Notes: generated by a model not told the origin, from the letters alone. Shown: positions 8,938 through 18,629, numbered from the stretch's first letter. The stretch: 63,326 nucleotides of DNA from Halogeometricum pallidum JCM 14848 (GCF_000337095.1 NZ_AOIV01000021.1:138083-201408), one strand, 5' to 3'. Numbers and translations: made by a program.

Positions 8938-11112
8938 ATGGAACAACCTGAAGAAATCCCACCGGCGACGTGTACGCTCTCCATCGAACGGCGGGGTGGT
9001 CGCGGCGAAGCCGGAGCGGTGGCTGTCGCACGGACGCTCGAAGCAACGCCGGGAGTCTACGAGGCGGACGTCTCGTTCCGGACCGGCAGCGTTCGTATCT
9101 CCTACGACCAAAGCGCCATCACCAGAGACGATCTCGAGCGACTGGTTCGTGATCACAACGTCACCGTACGAGACGAGACGGAACCGGATACGGACGACGT
9201 ACGGACGCGGGCGGACCTGCGACGAGAAGCCGCCTTCGTCGTACTGACCCTCGCCGGGATGGGTATCGGCCTGGTGACGGGATGGCGCAACGGCCCGCAA
9301 CTCCTGCTGTGGGCGGGCTACGGTGTCGCGTACGTCTTCGGTGGATGGTACGGGCTCAAGGGAGCCGTCGAGACGCTCCGCCACCGGGCCGTCGACATCG
9401 ACCTGCTGATGATCGTCGCTGCACTCGGCGCGCTCTCCATCGGCGCACCCTTCGAGGGCGCGATGCTCCTCTTCTTGTTCTCGCTTTCGAATACGCTACA
9501 GCACTACGCCATCGGGCGCTCCCGGCGCGCGATCAGGTCTCTCGTCGAGATGCGGCCGGAATCGGCACAGGTGCTCCGCGACGGCGCGGAGGTCGCCCTG
9601 CCCATCGACGAGGTCGAGGTCGGTGACGTGTTCGTCCTCCGACCCGGCGATCGGATTCCGCTCGACGGCGTCGTCCGATCCGGGGAGAGTGCGGTGGACC
9701 AAGCATCGCTCACCGGCGAGTCGGTGCCGGTTACGAAAACACCCGGCGACGAGGTGTTCGGCGGGACGATAAACGAGAGCGGAAGCCTGGAGGTCGAGGT
9801 CACGCGGCAGGCTCACGAGTCGGCCATCGCGCGTCTCATCCACATGGTCGAGCGCGCCCAGAGCGAGAAGGCGCCCACCCAGCGACTCATCGACCGGCTC
9901 GAACAGCCCTACGTCCTAGGGGTGTTCGGACTCACGGTCGCGGCGATCGCCGTCCCGCTCGCGCTCGGCGGCGAGTTCGCGAGTACGTTCTACCGGGCGA
10001 TGACGCTCATGGTCGCCGCCTCACCGTGTGCGGTCGTCATCTCGACGCCCGCCGCGGTGCTGTCGGCGATCGCCTCGGGCGGGCGGCAGGGCGTCCTGTT
10101 CAAAGGCGGTGAACACGTCGAGACGGCGGCGACCGTCGACGCGGTGGCGTTCGACAAGACGGGGACGCTCACGGCGGGGGACACGCAGTTGACCGACGTG
10201 GCCGTCGACGACCGACGGGACGAGGTGGCGACCGAAGACGAACTGCTGGCGCTCGCTGCGGCCGTTCAAGCCCGCTCTGAGCATCACCTGGCGAAGGCGA
10301 CCGTCGCGGCGGCGGCGGAGCGGTCGCTCGACGTCGCCGACGCCACCGGATTTCGGGCGGCTGCCGGGAAGGGTGTTCGAGCGACGGTCGGAGACGCGAG
10401 GGTGCACATCGGAAATCGGAGTTACTTCGAGACGACGCTCGCGGACGCAGAGATAGACGGGTTCGAGCGCGGCGTCGACCGGTTAGCGTCGCTCGAGGCG
10501 GAGGGCAAAACGAGCGTCCTCGTCGCTCGGGAGACGAACGGGGTCGTTCGCGTGCTCGGATGGCTCGCGTTCACCGACACGCTCCGTCCGGGGGCCGCCG
10601 AGATGGTCGCGGAGTTGCGGTCACTCGGTGTGGAGCGGGTCGTGATGCTGACCGGCGACAACGAAGGCGTGGCGCGGCGAATCGCCGACGAGGTCGGAGT
10701 CGACGAAGTCCAGGCGGAGCTCCTGCCGGAGGAGAAAGTGACGACCATCGAGGAACTGGTGAGTCGCTACGGGAGCGTCGCGATGGTCGGGGACGGCGTC
10801 AACGACGCCCCCGCACTCGCGACGGCCACCCTCGGTGTCGCGATGGGCGGTGCGGGAACGGACGTCGCGCTCGAAACCGCCGACGTCGTACTGATGGGTG
10901 ACGACCTCGGCAAGATCCCGTACGTCCTCAGGCTGGGACGGAAGACCCGTCGGACGCTCACGGTCAACCTCGCCATCGCGTTCGGTGCCATCGCGCTGAT
11001 GGTGGCCGCGATTCTCCTGCGCGGGATTCCGCTGCCGCTCGCCGTCGTCGGCCACGAAGGCTCGACCGTGCTCGTCTCGTTGAACGGACTCCGTCTGCTG
11101 AGCTATCGCTGA
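8938..11112 (+). CDS. P1B-4-type heavy-metal efflux P-type ATPase
   Basis: 724-residue membrane ATPase. Motifs in order: TGES (259-262), SPC in the metal-binding transmembrane helix (362-364), the phosphorylation site DKTGTLT (Asp406), LTGDN and GDGVNDAPAL. The SPC motif in place of CPC, together with HEGSTVLVSLNGLRLL at the C terminus (from residue 706), is the signature of subgroup P1B-4. That group is linked to Co2+, Fe2+ or Zn2+ export (CoaT/PfeT/CtpD). Unusually for that group there is an N-terminal HMA-like ferredoxin fold (residues ~10-80), but without the CxxC metal site. It stands alone with no metal regulator beside it. The metal is inferred from the motif class. Confidence 0.92.
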   Translation: MEQPEEIPPATCTLSIERRGGRGEAGAVAVARTLEATPGVYEADVSFRTGSVRISYDQSAITRDDLERLVRDHNVTVRDETEPDTDDVRTRADLRREAAFVVLTLAGMGIGLVTGWRNGPQLLLWAGYGVAYVFGGWYGLKGAVETLRHRAVDIDLLMIVAALGALSIGAPFEGAMLLFLFSLSNTLQHYAIGRSRRAIRSLVEMRPESAQVLRDGAEVALPIDEVEVGDVFVLRPGDRIPLDGVVRSGESAVDQASLTGESVPVTKTPGDEVFGGTINESGSLEVEVTRQAHESAIARLIHMVERAQSEKAPTQRLIDRLEQPYVLGVFGLTVAAIAVPLALGGEFASTFYRAMTLMVAASPCAVVISTPAAVLSAIASGGRQGVLFKGGEHVETAATVDAVAFDKTGTLTAGDTQLTDVAVDDRRDEVATEDELLALAAAVQARSEHHLAKATVAAAAERSLDVADATGFRAAAGKGVRATVGDARVHIGNRSYFETTLADAEIDGFERGVDRLASLEAEGKTSVLVARETNGVVRVLGWLAFTDTLRPGAAEMVAELRSLGVERVVMLTGDNEGVARRIADEVGVDEVQAELLPEEKVTTIEELVSRYGSVAMVGDGVNDAPALATATLGVAMGGAGTDVALETADVVLMGDDLGKIPYVLRLGRKTRRTLTVNLAIAFGAIALMVAAILLRGIPLPLAVVGHEGSTVLVSLNGLRLLSYR

Positions 11113-11276
11113 GGGCGGGCGCGCGGGAAGGGTTCGGGTTCTCCGTTCTGGACGGTGCGCGGGTCCCAACGACCGGTGGTCGAGCCGTGGGAGCAAGTTT
11201 CGGGAGTCTCCACGGTCGCGCGAGGAGTACCATGCGGATGCGTACGCATCGAGCGATCGGTCCGAAACGGTCGTTA

Positions 11277-11747
11277 CTAGTTCCGGGGCCGAACGGACAG
11301 TGCGAGCGCGGCGACCGACAGGAAAAGCGTCGGGAGCAGAAAGTACCAGCCGATACTGAAGACGCCGATGACGGTAATCGCGACGCCGGCAACGACGGTG
11401 GCCCACGTGACGTATCGACGGCCGGTCCACGCGCTGTAGCCGCCGAGGGCGACGAGGACGAGCAGGACGACCGCCCACGAGAATAGCACTGAAGCGTTGC
11501 CGCCGCCCGGCGGTCCTCCGGCTCCGAGCAGAACGTCGATTCCGGACTCGCAACCACGACTGATCGTCGGAGTGGTCGTCGTTTCGGTGCCGTTGCTGGA
11601 AGCCGAGCCGCTGGCGGTGTATCCCGTCCAACAGGAGACGGGACCGAACGCGCCCATCAGCGAGAGGAAGTTGTACCCGCCGACGAGGCAGGCGAGTGCA
11701 GCAGCGCCGCGAGCGAGCCGTCGGAGGGACAGTTCGGGGACGTCCAT
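11277..11747 (-). CDS. Four-helix membrane protein, unknown function
   Basis: 156 residues with about four hydrophobic segments: one near residues 10-30, and three between 85 and 152. The loop between the first and second segments is Ser/Thr/Gly-rich (SGSASSNGTETTTTP) with two cysteines and probably faces outside. No motif recognised. It converges with the metal ATPase and is divergent from the Bat-type regulator. The start ATG at 11747 begins MDVPELSLRR, a plausible charged N terminus before the first helix. Confidence 0.65.
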   Translation of the reverse strand: MDVPELSLRRLARGAAALACLVGGYNFLSLMGAFGPVSCWTGYTASGSASSNGTETTTTPTISRGCESGIDVLLGAGGPPGGGNASVLFSWAVVLLVLVALGGYSAWTGRRYVTWATVVAGVAITVIGVFSIGWYFLLPTLFLSVAALALSVRPRN

Positions 11748-12062
11748 GGGAGTGACTACACTCGGAGGTGGCTTTACGACAGCTTCTGACGGTCACGACG
11801 GACGGTGACGTCTCCGCCACGGTCGGACGCTGACGATACTCAATCAATTATGGCTCTCAGCAGCCGTGCCGAATAGAGAGCGTATATCGGGTCCCGGCCA
11901 ACCGTCGGTCGAAGGGCCAACGCCCGACGCTTCGTGGCTACTTCTGTCGTCTGTGACGAGTCGCCTCCGGTGATGTAAGCGCGACGACCGCTGCCCCGAC
12001 AATCCGAGTGGGCTCGTCACCTAGCCAGACAACGTAAGTTACTGGATGGTCTTTCTGGCTCA
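11748..12062. other. Divergent intergenic region
   Basis: About 315 bases between the membrane protein and the Bat-type regulator. No gene. CAATTATGG near 11845 is a weak TATA candidate. Nothing else was seen. Confidence 0.35.
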
Positions 12063-15000
12063 ATGACGCGGCTGGACGAGCGAGAAGCGACTCCCGTCGG
12101 AGCAGATATCGCCTCGGTGATCCGAGCGCTACGTCGAGACAGCCACCCCCTCGGCTCAGTCGATGGTCACGAACGCCCCTTCGGTCACTTCGTCACCGTC
12201 GTTGCGGATTCGGCGACCGCCTCCCCGGAAGTGATTCAGTTTGCCGTCCAGGGGATCGAGCAGGACGAACGCGTCATCGCACTCGTCGATGCCAGCGAGC
12301 GCGAAGCGTTCGAGTCTCGCCTCCGGGACACCGGCGCCGACGTCGGTACAGCGCTGGAGACGGGGATGCTGCACTTCTACCCGAAGACCGAGATTGCGGC
12401 TCCGAAGCCATCTCAGCCGACTTGTCTGGCCGAATACGTCGAGCGGGCTATCGGGAAAATCGATGACGGTGAGACCGCTCGAATCGTCGCCGACGTTGGC
12501 TCGGTCTGTCGCGACGACCCATCGCGCGAAGAACTCGTCGACTACGAACGAGCGCTCACCGACGTGTGTGCGGACTCGAACGTCGTCGCGTTCTGTCAGT
12601 ATGACCGCGGTACCTTTTCGGCATCGCTCATTCGGGATATCGTGCGCGCCCATCCGTATCTCGTGACGGACGCCGGCGTCGCTCCCAACGTTCATTTCAC
12701 GCCGCCGGCAGCACTCGGTAGCCCGGAACCACCCGATCGGCAGGTCGACCGGATGCTCGATACCGCACGGACCCTCACGAAGGTGAGCACGACGTTCGGC
12801 GAGAAGGAGCGCCAGCTCAGACGGACCGACGATCGTCTGCGACTCGTGCTCGAAGCCGGTGGGCACGGTACCTGGGAACTCGACCTGCGGAGCGAGACCG
12901 CCCCGCGCAGGTCGCCACAGCACGACCGCATCTTCGGATACGACGAACCACTCGACGACTGGAGCTTCGAGCGCTTCCTCGAGCACGTCCACCCCGGCGA
13001 CCGCGACGCCGTCGAGGAAAGTTTCGAGGCGGCGTTCGAGACCGGCGAGTGGTCGTTCGAGTGCCGGATCGTTCGCGCCGACGGCGAACAGAGTTGGATC
13101 GCGGCCAACGGCGAGTTCTACTACGACGCCGAGGGAGACCCTGTCCGCGCCGTCGGCGTCGTCGAAGACGTCACCGACCGAAAGGAGCTCGAACGTGAAC
13201 TCCGCACGGAGAAAGAGCACTTCCAGCTCGCGCTGGAGAACTCTCCGTTCGCCGCGTTTCGGCTAGACACTGACCTCCGCTATACGTGGCTCAGCAGTCC
13301 GCACATCGACTTCGACCCGGCGAGTGTAATCGGCAAGCGCGACGACGAACTCCTCCCCGAAGACGCGGCCGAGGTGATACTCGAACCCAAGCGCCAAGTC
13401 CTCGAAACCGGCGAGGGCGTCCGCGGAGAATACACCTACGAACTGCCCAGCGGGACGGTCACCTACGACCTGACGGTCGAACCGCTGCGAGACGAATCGG
13501 GCGAGGTCGTCGGACTCACCTGTGCCGCACTGGACATCACTGAACGGAAGCGTCTCGAACGAACGCTCACGCGCTTGCACGAGGTGAGCCGTGACCTAAT
13601 CGGGGCAGAGTCGCTCGTCGAAGCGAGTGAGCGAACGGCGGCGGCGGCAGCCGACGTGTTCGACGTCGACGGAGTGATCGTCTACCTGTTCGACGACACG
13701 AACAACAGCCTCAACCCCGCCGTCGTTACTGACGGCATCGAGGCGCTGGGTGGCGATCTACCCGTTATCAGCCCCGGCGACCCGTCGATAGCGTGGCAAT
13801 CCTTTGTGAACGGCGAATCCCGCCAGTTCGACGACGTGGACGAGGCTGACGACCCGACCCTGGCGGACGTCCCCGTCCGCAGCGGGGTCTGGCTCCCGAT
13901 CGGTGACCACGGCGTCCTCGCGATCGTCTCGACTGCGGTCGCCGGTCTTCCGGACCAGACGCAGGAAGTCGCGGATCACCTAGCGGCCACGGCAGAAGCG
14001 ACGTTCGACCGAATCGAGCGCGAGGAGGCGCTCCACGATCAGGAACGAGAGCTCGCCGCCAGGAACCGCCGACTGCACGAGCTCAACCGAGTCAACGACA
14101 TCATCCGAGAGATCGACCAGGTACTCGTTCGTGCGACGACGGCCGACGAGATCGAGAAAGCCGTCTGCGAGCGGCTGACGCGCGACGACCGCTTCGCGTT
14201 CGCGTGGATCGGCGACGTCGACGACGGCCAGCTTACGCCGCAGACGTGGGCCGGCGACGCTCGAGGATACCTCGACGAGGTTGATTTCCGTCTCGAGGCG
14301 GAGACGGGCGAGCCCGCGCTGTCGACTGCGGAGACGGGCGAGGTTTCCTACGTCCCGAACGTCGCCGAGAGGTTGCGCGAGCATCAGTGGCGAAAAACCG
14401 CTCTCGCGAGTGGCCTTCACTCGGCACTCAGCCTCCCGATCCGGTACGATGGTGTGGACTACGGCGTCCTGACAGTGTACGCCGGCGAGACAGAAGCGTT
14501 CGATACGCTCACGCGCGAGGTCTTGGCCGAACTCGGCGAAACGATCGCAAACGCGCTCAACGCGGTCGAGACGCGACGGGGCCTTCTGAGCGATAGCGTC
14601 GTCGAGCTCAGGCTGACGATTCGAGACGCCGGGACGGCGCTTGCGGCCCTCGCGACCGAGACAGGGAGCGAACTCGACGTGCACGGCACGATCCCACAAC
14701 AGGAGGGAGGAACTCGCGTCTTCGTCACCGTCCGAGAATGTCCGCCAGACGTGTTCGCGGCCGCCGCAACTGATTCGACGCGGGTCAAGACCGTCGCTCG
14801 CCTCTCCGATGCCGACGAATCGGCGGCCGGACACCGCTTCGAACTCCTCGTGACGGGGGAAACGGTTCCGTCGGTGCTGGCGACGGCGGGAGCGACCGCT
14901 CACACCATCACAGTCTCTGCGACCGGCGCCCGCGTCGTCGTCGAACTTCCGGGAACGATCGACGTACGGACGTTCGTCGACCGAGTAGACGAGCGATTCC

Positions 15001-15278
15001 CGGAGACCGACCTCGTCGCTCGGCGCGAAGTCGAGCGCCGCGGGTGGCCCGGCGGCGAGGTGCCTGGCCCCCTCACCGGCGACTTCACCGACCGACAGCG
15101 CGAAGTGCTTCAGACGGCCTATCTAAGCGGCTACTTCGAATGGCCCCGTGACCGAACGGGAGAGGAAGTCGCCGAGTCACTCGGGATTACCCAACCCACG
15201 TTCAACAGACACCTCCGAACAGCCGAGCGGAAGCTCTTCGCGCGACTGTTCGACCAGGCGTCACTACCGCCCGAGTGA
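12063..15278 (+). CDS. Bat-type multi-sensor transcription regulator (MEDS-PAS-PAS-GAF-GAF-HTH_10)
   Basis: 1071-residue cytoplasmic sensor-regulator of the bacterio-opsin-activator type. Residues ~45-230 resemble the MEDS domain (DcmR sensory; HFVTVVADSATASPEVIQFA...). Two PAS/PAC units follow (~265-370 and ~385-495, each closing with the DVTDRK/DITERK tail). Then come two GAF domains (~505-650 and ~690-845), a Bat-specific segment, and a C-terminal HTH_10 (~1008-1062: LTDRQREVLQTAYLSGYFEW). Such proteins sense light, oxygen or small molecules and switch target promoters. The gene stands directly upstream of a HalOD1 protein, so the pair may be one signalling unit. The ligand is unknown. Confidence 0.88.
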   Translation: MTRLDEREATPVGADIASVIRALRRDSHPLGSVDGHERPFGHFVTVVADSATASPEVIQFAVQGIEQDERVIALVDASEREAFESRLRDTGADVGTALETGMLHFYPKTEIAAPKPSQPTCLAEYVERAIGKIDDGETARIVADVGSVCRDDPSREELVDYERALTDVCADSNVVAFCQYDRGTFSASLIRDIVRAHPYLVTDAGVAPNVHFTPPAALGSPEPPDRQVDRMLDTARTLTKVSTTFGEKERQLRRTDDRLRLVLEAGGHGTWELDLRSETAPRRSPQHDRIFGYDEPLDDWSFERFLEHVHPGDRDAVEESFEAAFETGEWSFECRIVRADGEQSWIAANGEFYYDAEGDPVRAVGVVEDVTDRKELERELRTEKEHFQLALENSPFAAFRLDTDLRYTWLSSPHIDFDPASVIGKRDDELLPEDAAEVILEPKRQVLETGEGVRGEYTYELPSGTVTYDLTVEPLRDESGEVVGLTCAALDITERKRLERTLTRLHEVSRDLIGAESLVEASERTAAAAADVFDVDGVIVYLFDDTNNSLNPAVVTDGIEALGGDLPVISPGDPSIAWQSFVNGESRQFDDVDEADDPTLADVPVRSGVWLPIGDHGVLAIVSTAVAGLPDQTQEVADHLAATAEATFDRIEREEALHDQERELAARNRRLHELNRVNDIIREIDQVLVRATTADEIEKAVCERLTRDDRFAFAWIGDVDDGQLTPQTWAGDARGYLDEVDFRLEAETGEPALSTAETGEVSYVPNVAERLREHQWRKTALASGLHSALSLPIRYDGVDYGVLTVYAGETEAFDTLTREVLAELGETIANALNAVETRRGLLSDSVVELRLTIRDAGTALAALATETGSELDVHGTIPQQEGGTRVFVTVRECPPDVFAAAATDSTRVKTVARLSDADESAAGHRFELLVTGETVPSVLATAGATAHTITVSATGARVVVELPGTIDVRTFVDRVDERFPETDLVARREVERRGWPGGEVPGPLTGDFTDRQREVLQTAYLSGYFEWPRDRTGEEVAESLGITQPTFNRHLRTAERKLFARLFDQASLPPE

Positions 15279-15285
15279 CTGCATT

Positions 15286-15297
15286 CTACATATGTAG
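15286..15297. promoter_or_regulatory. Perfect 12-bp palindrome upstream of HalOD1 gene
   Basis: CTACATATGTAG, 42 bases before the HalOD1 ATG, with a related half (CTACATACGT) about 30 bases further on. It could be an operator for the HTH_10 regulator encoded just upstream, or a TATA element. No binding evidence. Confidence 0.35.
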
Positions 15298-15338
15298 TAG
15301 GTGCGCCCCCGGACGCTACATACGTCGAAGCCAGCCCT

Positions 15339-15695
15339 ATGCCCGTTTCTCGCCTGCAGAGTAGTATGGAGTCACGCATCACCACTGATGTCGGTACGCG
15401 GGCCGCCCGCGACCGCACGGTTACCGAGACCGTCATTGCGGCCGTCGCTGAGGCCAACGGCATCGAGCCGACCGATCTCGATCCGCTCTTCGACGTGATT
15501 GATCCCGATGCGCTGAATGACATCTATCGGACAAAGTGGGCTCAATCGCCCCGCTCCCTGACTGTCGAGTTCCAATACGAGGGTTGTACCGTCGTTGTCC
15601 GTGCCAAGAAAGTCACCGTGAGCAAGTCAACGGGTGTCACCGAGCGTTCGATCGCGGTCGATCAGACGGACAAGGACGATGATTCTCGAAGGTAA
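15339..15695 (+). CDS. HalOD1 output-domain protein
   Basis: 118-residue stand-alone HalOD1 (halobacterial output domain 1) protein. It carries the family's TVTETVIAAVAEANGIEPTD helix, then LDPLFDVIDPDALNDIY and a final beta-hairpin (VEFQYEGCTVVV). The domain is usually an effector in haloarchaeal two-component or sensor systems; its biochemical role is unknown. Two starts are possible, 15339 and 15366 (MESRITTD), and neither has a ribosome-binding site. A TACATA element near 15316 fits a very short leader. It lies 60 bases after the Bat-type regulator on the same strand. Confidence 0.8.
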   Translation: MPVSRLQSSMESRITTDVGTRAARDRTVTETVIAAVAEANGIEPTDLDPLFDVIDPDALNDIYRTKWAQSPRSLTVEFQYEGCTVVVRAKKVTVSKSTGVTERSIAVDQTDKDDDSRR

Positions 15696-15822
15696 AGGCG
15701 AGGCTCGCAGTAGGCCAATCAGTGGCTGCCTCCGAGATGGACGGCCCCACGATGGTCGACACCGCCGCACCGGGGACGTACCAACTGCGGAAAGAGATAC
15801 TTAGAGAGATAGTGGTCATCAG

Positions 15823-16023
15823 ATGCCCATGTTCATCCTCTGTACGGAGGCTAGTACTCGCTGCGACCGCTGCGGCAACCCGATCGAGACGAGCGACTGG
15901 TATCCCATGGAAAAGGAGCGTGATTCGGACGGCGAACTGCGACTGTACTCGTTTTGTAGTGACGGGTGTAAGGAGGCCTGGCTCGACGAGTCTGAGGGGG
16001 TGGAAGAGGGGGAGACGTCCTGA
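15823..16023 (+). CDS. Small CxxC/CxxxC zinc-finger protein
   Basis: 66 residues. CDRCGNPIETSDWYPM provides one cysteine pair and FCSDGCKEAWLD the second, forming a short treble-clef/FCS-like zinc finger known from numerous small haloarchaeal proteins. The C terminus is acidic. Function is unknown; a protein-protein adaptor or nucleic-acid binder is possible. The reading frame was chosen by the cysteine pattern and acidic composition. Confidence 0.7.
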   Translation: MPMFILCTEASTRCDRCGNPIETSDWYPMEKERDSDGELRLYSFCSDGCKEAWLDESEGVEEGETS

Positions 16024-16090
16024 ACAACCGGTACTCAGTCGATAAAGATAGTTCCGCAGCGGTATCGTGGCGTACCGTGAACTACCGTCG

Positions 16091-16097
16091 ATATACT
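16091..16097 (+). promoter_or_regulatory. TATA box of uspA
   Basis: ATATACT about 29 bases before the uspA ATG. At the usual archaeal spacing transcription would begin within a few bases of the ATG, giving a nearly leaderless transcript. The GGAGGG at 16112-16117 would then lie at or upstream of the start site and may not act as a ribosome-binding site. Confidence 0.5.
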
Positions 16098-16122
16098 TGT
16101 GTCTCGGCGCCGGAGGGTACGT

Positions 16123-16554
16123 ATGGAACCGTCACACGTCCTCGTCCCGTTGGACGGGTCGCCGCTCGCAGACGACGCGCTGGCACACGCGCTCGCCACA
16201 TTCGACTGTCCGGTGACGGTGTTGAACGTGGTGACCCCGCTCGATAGCGCGATGAGCGAGGGGGGTGTCATCGAGGCGGACGCTTCCCGAGAGACGGCCG
16301 CTCACGAGCGAGCCGACGACCTGGTCGCAGACACGAAACGACGGGTGGAGGAGGCGGGCCGAAGCGTTACCACCGCGGTCGAAACCGGCGACCCCGCGGA
16401 GACCATCCTCGCATACGTCGACGCGCACGAGGTCGACCACGTCGTCATGGGCGGACACGGCGGCGACCGGAACGCGCTCAGTCGTCGTCTGCTCGGGACC
16501 GTCGCTTCGGCCGTCGTCGGGAAGGCCTCCGTGACGGTGACGGTCGTCAAGTGA
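16123..16554 (+). CDS. Universal stress protein (UspA family)
   Basis: 143-residue single-domain UspA. The N-terminal strand HVLVPLDGSPLADDAL carries the nucleotide-loop Asp. The C-terminal VVMGGHGGDRNALSRRLLGT matches the ATP-binding GxxGx9G(S/T) region of ATP-binding Usps. It probably assists stress adaptation or regulates the adjacent transporter. Its stop abuts the convergent PiT gene with no gap. Confidence 0.9.
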   Translation: MEPSHVLVPLDGSPLADDALAHALATFDCPVTVLNVVTPLDSAMSEGGVIEADASRETAAHERADDLVADTKRRVEEAGRSVTTAVETGDPAETILAYVDAHEVDHVVMGGHGGDRNALSRRLLGTVASAVVGKASVTVTVVK

Positions 16555-17760
16555 CTACGTCCCGAGCACCGCGGCGAAGAGCCGGTAGAGCCCGAAACCG
16601 ATCACGATCGACATCCCGAGCGTGATGAACCAGAACCCCAGGGTGACGCCGATTTTCCGGCGCGAGACGCCCGCGGAGCCACCGGCGAGTCCGCCACCGA
16701 TCACGCCGGAGATGATGATGTTGTTGAACGAGATCGGGATGCCGAGTGCGATGGCGACCTGTGCGATGACGAACCCGGGCACCAACGCGGCGATGGAGCG
16801 CCGGATACCGAGCTGTGCGTACTCGCGGGACGTCGCTTGGAGCAGACGCGGTGCGCCCATCCACGCGCCGCTGAGGATACCGGTCGCACCGAGCGCCAGC
16901 AGTCCGATCGCCGGCAGCCCCAATTCGGCCCGGTAGAGGTTCTCCAGCGGCCCGGTCGCCAGCCCCACCTGACTGCCGCCGCTGGAGAACGCGACGACGC
17001 TTCCGAGCACGACGAGAAACGTCTTGATCCCCTTGTCGACGGACGCCTGGGTTCGCCGCCGGATGTACTGGAAGCTCACGGCGGCGAAGAGCAGCGTCAC
17101 GACCACGGTGGCGATGTCGACGCCGGCGACGGTCAGGACCGGGACGGTGCCCGAGACGAATCCGGCTACCGACTCCTGGGCCGCGCCGGTCGGAGAGGGG
17201 ATGATACTCAACTGGATGTTCGCGACGATGCCGCCGACGACGCTCGCCAGCACGGGAATCGCCACCGTCTCCGGGATGTCGTCGCGGCGCAAAAGCTTGG
17301 CCGTGAGGTACGCGAGTCCGCCGGAAACGGGCGGCACGAGCACCCAGAACGTCGCGATGCGCTGGTAGGTTTCGAACGCCGGGGAGCCGCCGAGCGACAG
17401 TCCGACTCCGATCATCGCACCCGTGGTCGCAAACGCGGCCGGAACCGGATAGCCGGTGTAGATACCGAACGCCATGAAGGCGGTGGCGGTCAGGAGTCCG
17501 GTGGTCGCCGCCAACGAGGTGAATGCGACGCCGTCGATGAGTCCCGACCCGACGGTCTCGGAGATACTTCCGCCCTGCGTGAGCGCACCCAGTGCGGCGA
17601 GGATACCGATGAGGAAGGCGGCTCGCATCGTCGAGACGGCGTTCGCGCCGATTGCAGGGGCGAACGGCGGCGAGTTACTGTTCGCACCGAGCGCCCACGC
17701 CGTGGCGAAGCTGGTGACCGTCGCGAGGGCGACGAGGACCCAGAACACGAGCCCTGTCAT
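16555..17760 (-). CDS. Inorganic phosphate transporter, PiT family
   Basis: 401 residues with about ten transmembrane helices. The duplicated PiT signature is clear: GANSNSPPFAPAIGANAVST near residues 25-44 and the second half GAWMGAPRLLQATSREYAQ with its GIP/FNN segment. PiT proteins are low-affinity phosphate (metal-phosphate) symporters in the cytoplasmic membrane. The start ATG overlaps the stop of the upstream double-Usp gene (ATGA), so the two are translationally coupled. This arrangement suggests that the Usp protein modulates the transporter. Confidence 0.9.
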   Translation of the reverse strand: MTGLVFWVLVALATVTSFATAWALGANSNSPPFAPAIGANAVSTMRAAFLIGILAALGALTQGGSISETVGSGLIDGVAFTSLAATTGLLTATAFMAFGIYTGYPVPAAFATTGAMIGVGLSLGGSPAFETYQRIATFWVLVPPVSGGLAYLTAKLLRRDDIPETVAIPVLASVVGGIVANIQLSIIPSPTGAAQESVAGFVSGTVPVLTVAGVDIATVVVTLLFAAVSFQYIRRRTQASVDKGIKTFLVVLGSVVAFSSGGSQVGLATGPLENLYRAELGLPAIGLLALGATGILSGAWMGAPRLLQATSREYAQLGIRRSIAALVPGFVIAQVAIALGIPISFNNIIISGVIGGGLAGGSAGVSRRKIGVTLGFWFITLGMSIVIGFGLYRLFAAVLGT

Positions 17761-18629
17761 CGTCGGAGCAACCGCCCGAGGCCGCGTAGCGGACCGTCCA
17801 CCACGTCGCCGTTCCGCGCGAGGATTACCGTCCGGTCGGTCCGGTCGACGAACTTCCGGGGGACCGACCCGGCGAGGTTCCGCCGGAGAGCGCCCTTCCG
17901 AGTCGCCCCCAGCACGACCACGTCGTGGGCGGCCGCCTCGGTGACGAGTGCGTCGGTCACGTCGTCGCTCTCCCGAACCGCCGTCTCGACCGGCACGTCG
18001 GGCCCGTCAACGTCGGCCAGCGCGTCGCGTCCCTCGGCGACAAACGACGCGGCGTCGCCGGATGTCTCGACCGAGAACACGAGCACGCGGGCGTCGTTCC
18101 GGGCGGCGATAGCGGTCGCCGCCCGGGCGGCGGTCTCGACGTGCGGGCCGCCCGCGACCGGGAGGAGGACGGAGTCGACGCCGTTCGCCTCGTGGCCGAC
18201 CCGCTCGACGTACAGGTCGCAGGGTGCGCGCTCGACGAGCGCGTCGACGGTCGTCCCGAAGACGGCGTCGGTTCGCCGTTCCTGTGCCCGCCAGCCGACG
18301 ACGAGCGCGGCTGGGTCGGTCTCTTCGACCGCTGCGAGCAGCCCCTTCGTGGCCGACCGTGCGACGAGTACGCCGCGTTCGACGGCGACGTCCTCTGGTG
18401 TGGTCGCCCGGTCGAGCAGCTCGTGGCTGCTGTCGGCGAACTCCCGGACGATAGTCTCGTCGTTGAACACCCTGAACGGGGAGTCCGACCGTTTCACCGC
18501 GACTGTCACGAGTCGCACCGTGCCCGACCCGAGGGAGGCGAGGTCGCCGGCGGTACGAACCAGCTGCTGGACGGTATCCAAGTTATCGACTCCGACCAGT
18601 ACGGGCCTGTCCGACCTCGGGTGATGCAT
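17757..18629 (-). CDS. Tandem universal stress protein linked to PiT transporter
   Basis: 290 residues composed of two Usp domains. The first (VLVGVDNLDTVQQLVRTAGD...) is followed by a second beginning near residue 150 (VDSVLLPVAGGPHVETAARA). The closing VVVLGATRKGALRRNLAGSV carries a GxxxGx(n)GS-like nucleotide loop. Fusions of this type frequently accompany membrane transporters in haloarchaea. The stop overlaps the PiT start. The start was placed at 18629 (MHHPRSDRPVLVGVD) rather than the upstream in-frame codon at 18662, which adds a non-Usp tail. Confidence 0.87.
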   Translation of the reverse strand: MHHPRSDRPVLVGVDNLDTVQQLVRTAGDLASLGSGTVRLVTVAVKRSDSPFRVFNDETIVREFADSSHELLDRATTPEDVAVERGVLVARSATKGLLAAVEETDPAALVVGWRAQERRTDAVFGTTVDALVERAPCDLYVERVGHEANGVDSVLLPVAGGPHVETAARAATAIAARNDARVLVFSVETSGDAASFVAEGRDALADVDGPDVPVETAVRESDDVTDALVTEAAAHDVVVLGATRKGALRRNLAGSVPRKFVDRTDRTVILARNGDVVDGPLRGLGRLLRR

